Source of the DNA: UMGS1696 sp964457685
GTDB lineage: Bacteria; Bacillota; Clostridia; Oscillospirales; CAG-272
Length of the DNA stretch: 12,730 nt
Assembly (NCBI GenBank): GCA_964457685.1
Contig: CAYWFS010000043.1
Coordinates: 1 to 12,730, forward strand
Reading direction: 5' to 3'
In this document: positions 1 through 6,778 of the stretch, piece after piece
Numbering within the stretch: position 1 is the stretch's first letter
Layout of the letters: each line of letters opens with the position of its first letter
Notes under the pieces: generated by a model
What the model was told of the DNA's origin: nothing
Seen by the model: only the letters and a program-made list of their open reading frames with translations
Database searches by the model: none
Made by a program: the position numbers and the translations under genes

Positions 1-120
1 ACCGGAGACAATACAGGAGATAACACCGGCGATAATACCGGAGATAACACCGGAGACAACACCGGAGACAATACCGGAGACAATACAGGAGATAACACCG
101 GCGATAATACCGGAGACAAT
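1..120 (+). repeat. 12-bp coding minisatellite, ten units (TGDN)
   Basis: Ten uninterrupted 12-bp units of the pattern ACCGGAGACAAT, each encoding Thr-Gly-Asp-Asn. Every difference between units falls at a third codon position (ACC/ACA, GGA/GGC, GAC/GAT, AAT/AAC) and is synonymous. Units 1-3 (bases 1-36) are identical to units 7-9 (73-108), so there is a higher-order 72-bp periodicity that points to block duplication. Unit 11 (121-132) is degenerate (T-G-N-I). The array continues beyond the left edge of the window, so its total copy number is unknown. Confidence 0.95.
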
Positions 121-174
121 ACCGGTAATATAGGACCTTCCGGAAACGAAAACCAGCTTCCGCTCGGCAGATAA
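1..174 (+). CDS. C-terminal fragment of a TGDN-repeat protein (5' end outside window)
   Basis: An open frame enters from the left edge in frame 1 and ends at TAA 172-174. The visible 57 residues are ten TGDN tetrapeptides followed by the tail TGNIGPSGNENQLPLGR. I do not recognise the gene. Low-complexity Thr/Gly/Asp/Asn repeats like this are usual as flexible linkers or stalks in secreted and cell-surface proteins of Firmicutes, so an exported protein is likely by analogy. The tail shows no LPxTG sorting motif, no hydrophobic anchor and no dockerin pattern, so the fragment itself gives no attachment mechanism. Any functional domain lies upstream, outside the window. The gene converges on mtaB, and the two share the hairpin at 211-257 as terminator. 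Confidence 0.8.
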   Translation, partial: TGDNTGDNTGDNTGDNTGDNTGDNTGDNTGDNTGDNTGDNTGNIGPSGNENQLPLGR

Positions 175-210
175 ACTCCAATAAAAAAGTCTTATACTCC
201 TAATATGTGA

Positions 211-260
211 AACACCCCCCAAAAGTTAGACTGAAAATCTAACAAATGGGGGGTGTTTTA
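211..260. terminator. Bidirectional hairpin terminator with GTTAGA/TCTAAC core
   Basis: A perfect 10-bp outer stem (211-220 with 248-257, six consecutive C-G pairs) encloses a second 6-bp stem GTTAGA/TCTAAC (225-230 with 238-243). T-rich sequence follows on the plus strand. On the minus strand the arm leads into a T-containing stretch complementary to the A-run at 183-188. It sits between convergent genes (TGDN protein and mtaB) and probably terminates both. Its core closely resembles the hairpin at 11552-11633 read on the opposite strand. Confidence 0.85.
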
Positions 261-281
261 TTTATGCTGAATTCTTTATGA

Positions 282-1649
282 TTATTTTGAATTGAGTCCG
301 CGGTAGTCTTTTGGGATTGCGGCTTTTCCTACACAGAAGCGTCCGTCGTAGCTTTCGAGAAGTACGGGAACAACCTCTCCGACAGCGGAAACGCATCCTG
401 CGGCTTTTGTTTCTATGAAATGCTCGCTGTGACCGGTAGACGAGCCTCCTCGACATTTTTCGGTGAGCATATATACGGGAGAATTTCTGTGAGACTCGAT
501 ATAGTCGTTTATAAGCTCCGTCTTTATCGTGTTTCCGACTTCCTCGAGACGTGACAGGCGAACCCTCTTTTCATGTTCGTCTATCTGACCTTCCATTACC
601 GCCGCTTCCGTTCCCTCTCTCTTTGAGTACGGGAAAATATGCAGGTGTAAAAATCTCGCCGCACGACAGAACTCGACGGTTTCAAGGAAGTTTTCTTCGG
701 TTTCTGTGGGGAATCCGACTATAATATCCGCCGAAAATGTAGCTTCGGGAAGTGCGGAACGCATTCTTTCTATAGTAGACAGAGCCATATCGGAGTTGTA
801 GCGTCGTCTCATTTTGCGTAATATTTCAGATGAACCGCTTTGAAGTGAAATATGGAAATGCGGCAGAACCTTTTCACGAACTCCGACCTCGGAAAGCACG
901 GAGCAGAAATATTCGCTCATTACGGTAGGCTCAAGAGAACCGAGACCTATGCGTTCGATACCGTCGATTTTTGCCACGTTTCGTATGAGATCCGCAAGTG
1001 CGTGTCCGTAAGGCTTTTTGGCGGGAAAGTCAAGTCCGTATGAAGCCGCCTCGATACCCGTGAGTATAACTTCACGACATCCCTGCTTCGAGAGTGATTC
1101 TGCCTCTTCAAGCACTAGAGACATTTCCTTTGAACGAACCGGTCCTCTCGCCTTGTTAATAATGCAGTATGAGCAGATGTTATTGCAGCCGTCCTCGATT
1201 TTTATGTAGGAGCGTGTGCGGTTCGGCTTTTCCAGCTTCATTTCAACCGAGCTGTAGCTGTCGGGAGGAGTTGTGGCATTCAGAGAGCCGTTCATTTCTC
1301 CGCTTGCGATTTTGATTATTATATCCGCAAGAGAGGCTTTACCGCTGTTTCCGCAGATGTACTCCACTCCGTCTATCTTCATGGCTTCGTCGGAGGCTAT
1401 CTGAGCATAGCAACCGGTCACGCAAACGTGCTTTGAAACCGCGGCGGCTTTTCGTATCATCTGGCGTGATTTTCTGTCGCTTTCTGCCGTTACCGTGCAG
1501 GTGTTGATGACGCTGACATCGCATTTTTCACCGAAAGGAACAAGACGTATTCCGCTGTTCTTCAGACCCGACGCTATAACGTCCGATTCGTATTGATTGA
1601 CACGGCAGCCGAGAGTGAGAATGGCTGCACTTATTTCTGCTTTTTCCAT
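282..1649 (-). CDS. mtaB: tRNA ms2t6A37 methylthiotransferase MtaB
   Basis: This radical SAM enzyme converts N6-threonylcarbamoyladenosine at position 37 of ANN-decoding tRNAs to its 2-methylthio derivative, a cytosolic decoding-fidelity modification. The 455 residues show the family order. The N-terminal methylthiotransferase domain carries three cluster cysteines: C15 in TLGCRVNQYESD, C51 in INTCTVT and C80 in VTGCYAQ. The radical SAM core has the CxxxCxxC motif at C155, C159 and C162. A TRAM-like RNA-binding tail lies at about residues 390-445. The TLGCRVNQ opening fits MtaB better than MiaB or RimO. Length is normal for the family. The ATG start is supported by AAGGA (plus-strand positions 1656-1660) six bases upstream. 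It is transcribed divergently from the nucleotidyltransferase-like gene and ends at the shared hairpin 211-257. The residue after the third cluster cysteine's CII is Asn165 where Pro is common; I attach no functional meaning to that. Confidence 0.93.
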   Translation of the reverse strand: MEKAEISAAILTLGCRVNQYESDVIASGLKNSGIRLVPFGEKCDVSVINTCTVTAESDRKSRQMIRKAAAVSKHVCVTGCYAQIASDEAMKIDGVEYICGNSGKASLADIIIKIASGEMNGSLNATTPPDSYSSVEMKLEKPNRTRSYIKIEDGCNNICSYCIINKARGPVRSKEMSLVLEEAESLSKQGCREVILTGIEAASYGLDFPAKKPYGHALADLIRNVAKIDGIERIGLGSLEPTVMSEYFCSVLSEVGVREKVLPHFHISLQSGSSEILRKMRRRYNSDMALSTIERMRSALPEATFSADIIVGFPTETEENFLETVEFCRAARFLHLHIFPYSKREGTEAAVMEGQIDEHEKRVRLSRLEEVGNTIKTELINDYIESHRNSPVYMLTEKCRGGSSTGHSEHFIETKAAGCVSAVGEVVPVLLESYDGRFCVGKAAIPKDYRGLNSK

Positions 1650-1681
1650 GCTTTATCCTTGAATAAAATAATATACTACTA

Positions 1682-1710
1682 ATTTTACCATGTTCCGAGC
1701 ATTTTGTAAA
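1682..1710 (-). promoter_or_regulatory. Promoter of mtaB
   Basis: Reading the minus strand, TTTACA (1705-1710) is followed after exactly 17 bases by TAAAAT (1682-1687). These are close matches to -35 and -10 boxes of the housekeeping sigma factor. The expected start of transcription is near 1675, about 25 bases before the mtaB start codon. Confidence 0.65.
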
Positions 1711-1768
1711 TAGAGGATTTGCATAAATATATTTTAGGTTAATGCCATGGTTAAATCCGTAAAGCCTA

Positions 1769-1797
1769 TTGAATATTAAGCAAAACGGAGTTATAAT
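1769..1797 (+). promoter_or_regulatory. Promoter of the nucleotidyltransferase-like gene
   Basis: TTGAAT (1769-1774), a 17-base spacer and a perfect TATAAT (1792-1797). The predicted transcription start is at about 1804. That makes the in-frame GTG at 1806 an implausible start codon and supports the ATG at 1848. It is back to back with the mtaB promoter, with about 58 bases between the two -35 boxes. Confidence 0.75.
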
Positions 1798-1837
1798 TTA
1801 TGTGAGTGCGATACTTTTCAAAGTCTACTGAAAAAAC

Positions 1838-1843
1838 GGAGGT
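1838..1843 (+). promoter_or_regulatory. Ribosome binding site fixing the start at 1848
   Basis: GGAGGT lies five to six bases before ATG 1848. The longer frame opening at GTG 1806 has no comparable site and would begin almost at the predicted transcription start, so 1848 is preferred. Confidence 0.75.
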
Positions 1844-1847
1844 ATAT

Positions 1848-3086
1848 ATGGAGCTTAACGGTAACGAAAAAATATTTCTTGAGATAACAGCCGCCGCCAT
1901 GAACAACAAAGGGATGACGGAGAAAACGGATACCGAGAATATAGATTACCGTGAGCTTTTCGGACTTGCAAAGGAACAGAAGCTGATGCCGTTCGTTTTT
2001 GAGTATGTCAGAACACTTCCGCAAGCTGACAGCGAAAAGAATAAAGATTTGTTTTCGTCTGTAAAAAGAAACGTCATTGCTCAGGTTTTGAATCAAACCA
2101 CACGTTCTATTGATTTTTCTGCCCTCTATCGTAAGCTGCTTGACGCTTCACTGCACCCGATATTGGTAAAGGGACAGATTTGCAGCAGACTGTATCCCTT
2201 GAAGTCGCACAGAATCAGTGCGGATGACGATATTTATGTAAGGGATGACGAATTTCTCGCCTGTCACAAGGTCTTGCTTGAAAACGGACTGAAGGTAAAG
2301 CTACCCGACGGATACACCGAGGATGACCTTATGAAAGAGGATGAGGTGACGTATATCGACGGTGAGCGTGGACTATATATAGAAATGCACCGCCGACTGT
2401 TTGATTCCTCCGAGGACGCACACGATGAGCTTAACGGATTCTTTGCGTATTCACATGACGAGCTTTATACGGTGGACGGATTTTATACCCTTACTCCGCA
2501 CAAGCATATGCTTTACCTTATTCTTCATGCGTATAAGCATTTTGTGTCTTGCGGTATAGGTCTCAGACAGTTTTACGATATAGGATTCTTTGCAAGAGAG
2601 TATGAGTCCGAAATAAATTGGGATAAGCTTTATGACGAGTGCCTGAGTGTTCATGCCGCTACATTTGCAAGAGCCGTTATCAAAATAGCTCATGAAAACT
2701 TCGGAATAGAATTTGATACAAGCGGAGTTTGGAAAGACGGAGACATAGACTGTGTTCCGCTTCTTCATGATGTGCTGTGCGGAGGAGTGTACGGCTCAAA
2801 CGATTATACAAGACTGCATTCCTCAACGGTAACTCTCGGAGCTGTAAGAGCAAGCAGAAAGGGAAAACGGGGAAATTATATCGCAACTCTGTTTCCGAAA
2901 CGCTCATATATGGAAAAAAGATACCCGTATGTAAAAAAGTACCCCGTGCTTCTTCCTTTGGCATGGGGAAACAGAATTATAGATTACGCAAAGGAAAGTT
3001 CAAAAAGCACCGATGACAGTGCGGCAGAGTCTCTCAAGCTTGCCAAGGAAAGAATAGAGCTGATGAAGCTGTACGATATAATCTGA
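1848..3086 (+). CDS. Nucleotidyltransferase family protein (NTP_transf_5-like)
   Basis: The 412-residue product resembles the uncharacterised nucleotidyltransferase family (Pfam NTP_transf_5), cytosolic proteins with a Pol-beta-like fold whose substrates are mostly unknown. The diagnostic stretch is present. A Lys-Gly pair (K108-G109) is followed by Y116-P117, then R122 and an Asp cluster D126-D128 that matches the family R..xDxD metal-binding pattern. Further on come an EMH segment (E159-H161), corresponding to the family's L-H-W stretch, and a conserved helix around residues 228-256 with several His. The C-terminal about 130 residues are basic and match nothing I recognise. The gene has its own promoter. 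The next gene starts 66 bases downstream and is probably cotranscribed. There are no neighbouring polysaccharide, lasso-peptide or antibiotic-modification genes of the kind that sometimes accompany this family, so the substrate cannot be inferred. Confidence 0.75.
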   Translation: MELNGNEKIFLEITAAAMNNKGMTEKTDTENIDYRELFGLAKEQKLMPFVFEYVRTLPQADSEKNKDLFSSVKRNVIAQVLNQTTRSIDFSALYRKLLDASLHPILVKGQICSRLYPLKSHRISADDDIYVRDDEFLACHKVLLENGLKVKLPDGYTEDDLMKEDEVTYIDGERGLYIEMHRRLFDSSEDAHDELNGFFAYSHDELYTVDGFYTLTPHKHMLYLILHAYKHFVSCGIGLRQFYDIGFFAREYESEINWDKLYDECLSVHAATFARAVIKIAHENFGIEFDTSGVWKDGDIDCVPLLHDVLCGGVYGSNDYTRLHSSTVTLGAVRASRKGKRGNYIATLFPKRSYMEKRYPYVKKYPVLLPLAWGNRIIDYAKESSKSTDDSAAESLKLAKERIELMKLYDII

Positions 3087-3152
3087 AGTGCGGAAAATAA
3101 AAATAAGTCTCGAACAACAGAGACACTATATATCTAAGGAGAAACAAATAAT

Positions 3153-4391
3153 ATGAACGCAGCATTCTATACGGAAAACCGTAAAAAGCTTTCTCAGTAC
3201 CTTGAGGATGGCTCTGTAGTGTTTATCTTTTCCGGCTTTGCTCCCCGTAAGAGAGCGGATGAAGATTACCCTTTCTGTGCAGACCGTAACTTTGTTTACC
3301 TCACAGGTATTTCAAGAGACGCAGGACTTGTTTATGCAATGAAAAAGCTCGGCGGAGAGGTAAGCGAAAAGCTCTTCCTGCTTCCTGCCGACATGATGAA
3401 GGAAAGATGGACGGGTAGAAGAACCAAGGCGGACGAAGCAGCTCAGATATCCGGCATTAGCGACATTGCATATACCGATGACTTCCGTGAATACAGTGCG
3501 GCAGCTCTTTCCGAATGCAAAAAGGTATATGTGGACATTGACGATACCCGTGAAGAAAGAGACTATACCGAGGCTAACAGATTTGGCAGATTCGTAAGCA
3601 ACGAATACAAGAATATAGAGCTTGCCAACATTCGACCCGCACTTGCCGAGATAAGAACCATAAAGGCCGACTGTGAAATCGAAGCTATGCGTGAAGCCGT
3701 TCGTATAACCGGTGAGGGTATCAAGGCTATGATGCACGGTGTTCGTGACGGTATGAAGGAATACGAGATAAAAGGACTTTATGACTCCGCTCTCCTTGCA
3801 AACGGTTGCCTTGAGCCTGCATTCCCCTCGATTATTTCCGCAGGTCAGAACAACTTCTGCATACATTATTATTCATACAGCGGAACTGCTCATGACGGCG
3901 ATATGGTTCTCTGCGATGTCGGTGCTTGCTATGACTACATCGGTTGTGATATTTCAAGAGGATTCCCTTTAAACGGTAAATTCAACGACAAGCAGAGAAA
4001 GCTTTATGAAGCCGCATATGCAACCAGCCAGCACCTCTTTGATATAATAAAACCCGGCTACGCAATGGAAGAGGTTGACCGTGAGGCACAGCGTTTCTGC
4101 TACAACTATCTTCACGATTACGGACTTGTTGACAGACCCGAGCATATCGGAAAGCTCATGTGGCACGGCGGCTCTCACCATGTAGGCTTTGATACACACG
4201 ATATAGTTCGCAGACCTGAGCTTGTTGCTCCCGGAATGGTATTCTGTGTTGACATCGGTATCTACTGCGAAGAGTGGGGAATCGGATTCCGTCTCGAGGA
4301 CAACTGCCTTGTAACTCAAAACGGCTGTGAGAACCTCGGAGTAAACGTACCTCGCACTATCGAAGAAATAGAAAGCGAAATGAGAAAGTAA
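3153..4391 (+). CDS. M24 metallopeptidase, aminopeptidase P-like (Xaa-Pro aminopeptidase)
   Basis: This is predicted to remove the N-terminal residue from peptides with proline in position two, in the cytosol (no signal peptide). Residues 1 to about 130 match the aminopeptidase P N-terminal domain, including DRNFVYLTG at 44-52. Residues of about 175-405 form the pita-bread catalytic domain. The metal-ligand positions can be read as D255 (LCDVG), D266 (GCDISRGFP), H342 (GGSHHVGFDTHD) and E382 (RLEDN). The fourth carboxylate is unusual: the canonical Glu of the VEPG motif is Asp367 here (CVDIG). The second active-site His is H349. Length (412) is normal. ATG 3153 is preceded by AAGGAG at 3136-3141. 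The gene follows the nucleotidyltransferase-like gene without a visible promoter of its own and ends at a clear terminator. A prolidase-type specificity is possible, since M24 sequences do not separate these cleanly. Confidence 0.85.
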   Translation: MNAAFYTENRKKLSQYLEDGSVVFIFSGFAPRKRADEDYPFCADRNFVYLTGISRDAGLVYAMKKLGGEVSEKLFLLPADMMKERWTGRRTKADEAAQISGISDIAYTDDFREYSAAALSECKKVYVDIDDTREERDYTEANRFGRFVSNEYKNIELANIRPALAEIRTIKADCEIEAMREAVRITGEGIKAMMHGVRDGMKEYEIKGLYDSALLANGCLEPAFPSIISAGQNNFCIHYYSYSGTAHDGDMVLCDVGACYDYIGCDISRGFPLNGKFNDKQRKLYEAAYATSQHLFDIIKPGYAMEEVDREAQRFCYNYLHDYGLVDRPEHIGKLMWHGGSHHVGFDTHDIVRRPELVAPGMVFCVDIGIYCEEWGIGFRLEDNCLVTQNGCENLGVNVPRTIEEIESEMRK

Positions 4392-4400
4392 GCTTATATT

Positions 4401-4439
4401 TCCCGACATGACCTGATTTTGTTGTGTCGGGATTTTTTT
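4401..4439 (+). terminator. Rho-independent terminator after the M24 gene
   Basis: TCCCGACA (4401-4408) pairs perfectly with TGTCGGGA (4425-4432) around a 16-base loop and is followed by seven T (4433-4439). It starts ten bases after the M24 stop codon. Confidence 0.9.
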
Positions 4440-4448
4440 ATACGATGA

Positions 4449-4460
4449 GTGACCGCTCAC
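4449..4460. promoter_or_regulatory. Possible operator palindrome upstream of the CotH operon
   Basis: GTGACCGCTCAC is a 12-base palindrome with 10 of 12 symmetric positions, inside TGAGTGACCGCTCACA. Its shape recalls operators of TetR-family repressors (from memory; not tested). It lies about 63 bases upstream of the -35 box of the CotH operon and ten bases beyond the preceding T-run. No regulator gene is in the window. It could be chance. Confidence 0.25.
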
Positions 4461-4522
4461 AAAAATATACGCCCTAAACCTCGATAAATTTCACAAATAA
4501 TACAGAAAAGTTTAAAAAGCTA

Positions 4523-4552
4523 TTGATTATTGTGCTATATGTGGTGTATAAT
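4523..4552 (+). promoter_or_regulatory. Promoter of the CotH/discoidin operon
   Basis: TTGATT (4523-4528), an 18-base spacer and a perfect TATAAT (4547-4552). It leaves a leader of about 40 bases before ATG 4601. Confidence 0.65.
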
Positions 4553-4600
4553 AAAATATCTCAAATATGTACGAGTGAAATACACTTGATGGGTGGCATT

Positions 4601-6778
4601 ATGAAAAAACGATTTTTCGACAAAGTATGTATGTGTGCGATATTTTTCACACTGATGGTTTCGATGATGTGCTTTTCTTCCTTTGCCGAGGACAGCTCGC
4701 CGTTAATGATAGAAGCGGATGCAGTGGCACCGATTTCCGCCGTATATGACTCCGCAAACGAATACGGTATAAGAATAGGTACCGACATTGGCGTATATGA
4801 GGGTGACGAGGCATATTATCTTTTTCTGCCGTCTTCCGCAGATATAAGCGATGTAAAGCTACGCTATGACGGAGATAAAAAGCTGTATGACCAAAACGAC
4901 GGCTCTCTTTACTCAAACGGAGAGATTGTTTCATACGACTGCTCAAACGGAAATATTGACATATTCGAATACGACAGCGAAAAGAATGTGTACTATCGCT
5001 ATCCTCTTGTCGTTATGCAGGGCGAAAACATCGCTTCTGTATACATCACTCTTGATAACGGTGACGACGGACTCAAGCATATTAACTCATCACACGACGC
5101 TGTTGAAAAAGGTCAGATGCTTATGACCGAATCGAACGGAAAAACAGTATATTCCGGTGACTTAAAGAAAATGAAAGGTCACGGACTTACCTCATATCTT
5201 GCTACGGGTTCGCTGAATACCAAAAACTCTTACAACATCAATCTCTCAAATAAAGCGGAGCTTATCGAGGGAGCCGGAAAAAGTAAGAAGTGGTGTCTCC
5301 TCAAAATAAGAACCTACGATAACTATGACGCAACCGGTGTAAGCTATCCAATGGGGTTCTATATCTTCGATGCACTTGCAGGAAATGACTATTTTAACAT
5401 TACATCGAGATATGTGAACGTATATATCAACGGTGAATACAGAGGTGTTTATATCCTTACCGAAAGAATGGACATGAAAGGCTCGATTCAGATAACAAAT
5501 CTCGATGACAGCAATGCCTCCTCTGATCTCAACGGTAATAATGACCAATATACAAAGGTGGACAAAAGCTCAAAGGATGACCCCGCAATTCAGGCGGGAA
5601 TTGAGTACTACAGCTACGGAAGCCATTCTGAAGCAGCGATGGGGACAGATATAAGCGGCGGTTACGTTCTTGAGATAATGTGCGGAACAATAGGCGAGAG
5701 CGGATTCAAAACCAAAAGAGGAATGTATATAAACGTAAAAAGTCCCTCTTATCCGTCAAAGGCAGAGGTGCAGTATATCGCCGAATACGTCCAGAATTTT
5801 GAAAACGCACTCTTCTCGGATACAGGCTACAACTCTCTCGGAAAGCATTATTCGGAGTACATCGACATTCCCAGCTACGCTATGCAGGCTCTTACCTACT
5901 CATTCTGTCTGAACTGGGAGATATACAGAACAAGTACATATATGTATAAAGACGTTGACGGAAGCCAATATGGAAAAATAACTTTCGGCCCCGTATGGGA
6001 TTTTGAGACAGGTCCGAGTGTGCTTGAGTACGACAAGACTCTTTTCGGAACAACATTCTCGTATACGGAAAGACAGCAGTATATCTGGTATGAACAATTC
6101 TGGAAAAAGGCTGATTTCATGACCTATACCTCCGGACTTAATACCGAGATGAAAAAGGTCATTGAAATACTTGTCGGGGAAAGCGAGGGTAACAGAATAT
6201 TCTCACTTTCCGCAATGCTCGACAACATAAAAGCGTCTCAGAACATGAACTGGATTCGCTGGTCTCAGTCGGGNNNNNNNNNNNNNNNNNNNNNNNNNNN
6301 NNNNNNNNNNNNNNNNNNNNNNNNNNNNNNNNNNNNNNNNNNNNNNNNNNNNNNNNNNNNNNNNNNNNNNNNNGCTACAGACGATGGTGTATACTACTGT
6401 GCGGTAACGGGAAAAAATAACGCATATTGGGAATGGGCAAGCGGAAGTGTATTCTCTAAGGAAAACATAACCATGTTCACAGACCCGATAAAGGCAAGCG
6501 GCGAAAAGAATGATGGAATCACAGTGCTTACTCCGTATGAGCTTGGCGAAGAACCAAAAACAGTACAGGGACTTACAACAGCTTCCGAATATGTCTACAT
6601 TGAGCCTCAGACAAACGAGGAGCTAAGAGAAACAGACTCTGATGAAGAAAATGTGCTTACGATTACAGCCGAGGACAAGCCGTATATAATTATTTGCGGT
6701 ATTATATCTCTTGCGTCTGTTGCGGTTGTTTGCATATGCCTTATAAACGGTAAAAAAGGAGGACGTACAAATGCTTAA
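4601..6778 (+). CDS. Exported, membrane-anchored CotH-kinase family protein with Ig-like C-terminal part (contains assembly gap)
   Basis: CotH-family proteins are atypical protein kinases; Bacillus CotH phosphorylates spore-coat proteins. Residues 1-29 are a signal peptide (MKKRFF, hydrophobic core, cleavage near SFA-ED). CotH signatures follow: a KG-H-G segment at 192-195, a Tyr-Asn-Ile-Asn-Leu strand at 211-215, NVYINGEYRGVYILTER at 273-289, SGGYVLE at 352-358, and FGPVWDFETGPS at 462-473. The last corresponds to the metal-binding WDFD motif, with Glu as its second acidic residue. After the N run the frame resumes with ATDDGVYYCAVTG, the end of an Ig-like domain. A Thr/Glu-rich stretch, a membrane helix (YIIICGII... 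ending CLINGKK) and a basic tail follow, so the bulk should lie outside the cell. I chose ATG 4601 because it opens the signal peptide. An in-frame ATG at 4523 falls on the -35 box. That both sides of the gap belong to one gene is likely but unproven. It overlaps the next gene by 8 bases. Confidence 0.8.
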   Translation: MKKRFFDKVCMCAIFFTLMVSMMCFSSFAEDSSPLMIEADAVAPISAVYDSANEYGIRIGTDIGVYEGDEAYYLFLPSSADISDVKLRYDGDKKLYDQNDGSLYSNGEIVSYDCSNGNIDIFEYDSEKNVYYRYPLVVMQGENIASVYITLDNGDDGLKHINSSHDAVEKGQMLMTESNGKTVYSGDLKKMKGHGLTSYLATGSLNTKNSYNINLSNKAELIEGAGKSKKWCLLKIRTYDNYDATGVSYPMGFYIFDALAGNDYFNITSRYVNVYINGEYRGVYILTERMDMKGSIQITNLDDSNASSDLNGNNDQYTKVDKSSKDDPAIQAGIEYYSYGSHSEAAMGTDISGGYVLEIMCGTIGESGFKTKRGMYINVKSPSYPSKAEVQYIAEYVQNFENALFSDTGYNSLGKHYSEYIDIPSYAMQALTYSFCLNWEIYRTSTYMYKDVDGSQYGKITFGPVWDFETGPSVLEYDKTLFGTTFSYTERQQYIWYEQFWKKADFMTYTSGLNTEMKKVIEILVGESEGNRIFSLSAMLDNIKASQNMNWIRWSQSXXXXXXXXXXXXXXXXXXXXXXXXXXXXXXXXXXATDDGVYYCAVTGKNNAYWEWASGSVFSKENITMFTDPIKASGEKNDGITVLTPYELGEEPKTVQGLTTASEYVYIEPQTNEELRETDSDEENVLTITAEDKPYIIICGIISLASVAVVCICLINGKKGGRTNA
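6274..6373. other. Assembly gap (100 N) inside the CotH-family gene
   Basis: Exactly 100 consecutive N, the conventional placeholder for a gap of unknown size. The sequence before it ends in the CotH tail (NMNWIRW) and the sequence after it begins in the last strand of an Ig-like domain. The reading frame happens to stay open across 100 bases, but that does not verify the frame or the length. Confidence 0.99.
6755..6762 (+). promoter_or_regulatory. Ribosome binding site inside the end of the CotH gene
   Basis: AAAGGAGG lies eight bases before ATG 6771 and is located inside the last codons of the upstream gene (its GKKGGR tail). Because the two reading frames overlap by 8 bases (6771-6778), translation of the second protein is probably coupled to the first. 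Confidence 0.85.

Noticed and set aside
1..120. Short regular repeats considered as a CRISPR array
   Set aside because: The units are contiguous 12-mers without spacers and stay in one open reading frame; it is a coding minisatellite.
1715..1758. GGATTT/AAATCC inverted repeat and a CCATGG-centred palindrome between the divergent promoters
   Set aside because: Short arms with long spacing or few symmetric bases; expected by chance in AT-rich intergenic DNA.
1806..1847. N-terminal extension of the nucleotidyltransferase-like protein from GTG 1806
   Set aside because: The predicted transcription start is at about 1804 and there is no ribosome binding site for GTG 1806, whereas ATG 1848 has GGAGGT at a suitable distance.
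3107..3124. Small hairpin GTCTC/GAGAC between the nucleotidyltransferase-like and M24 genes
   Set aside because: Only five pairs with an 8-base loop and no T-run; too weak for a terminator, and the gap is short enough for cotranscription.
3312..3866. 184-codon open frame on the minus strand inside the M24 gene
   Set aside because: It lies fully antisense to a well-conserved coding region, its product is low in recognisable features, and it has no ribosome binding site. It reflects the codon bias of the real gene.
4523..4600. N-terminal extension of the CotH protein from ATG 4523
   Set aside because: It would start on the -35 box and place 26 residues in front of a typical signal peptide.
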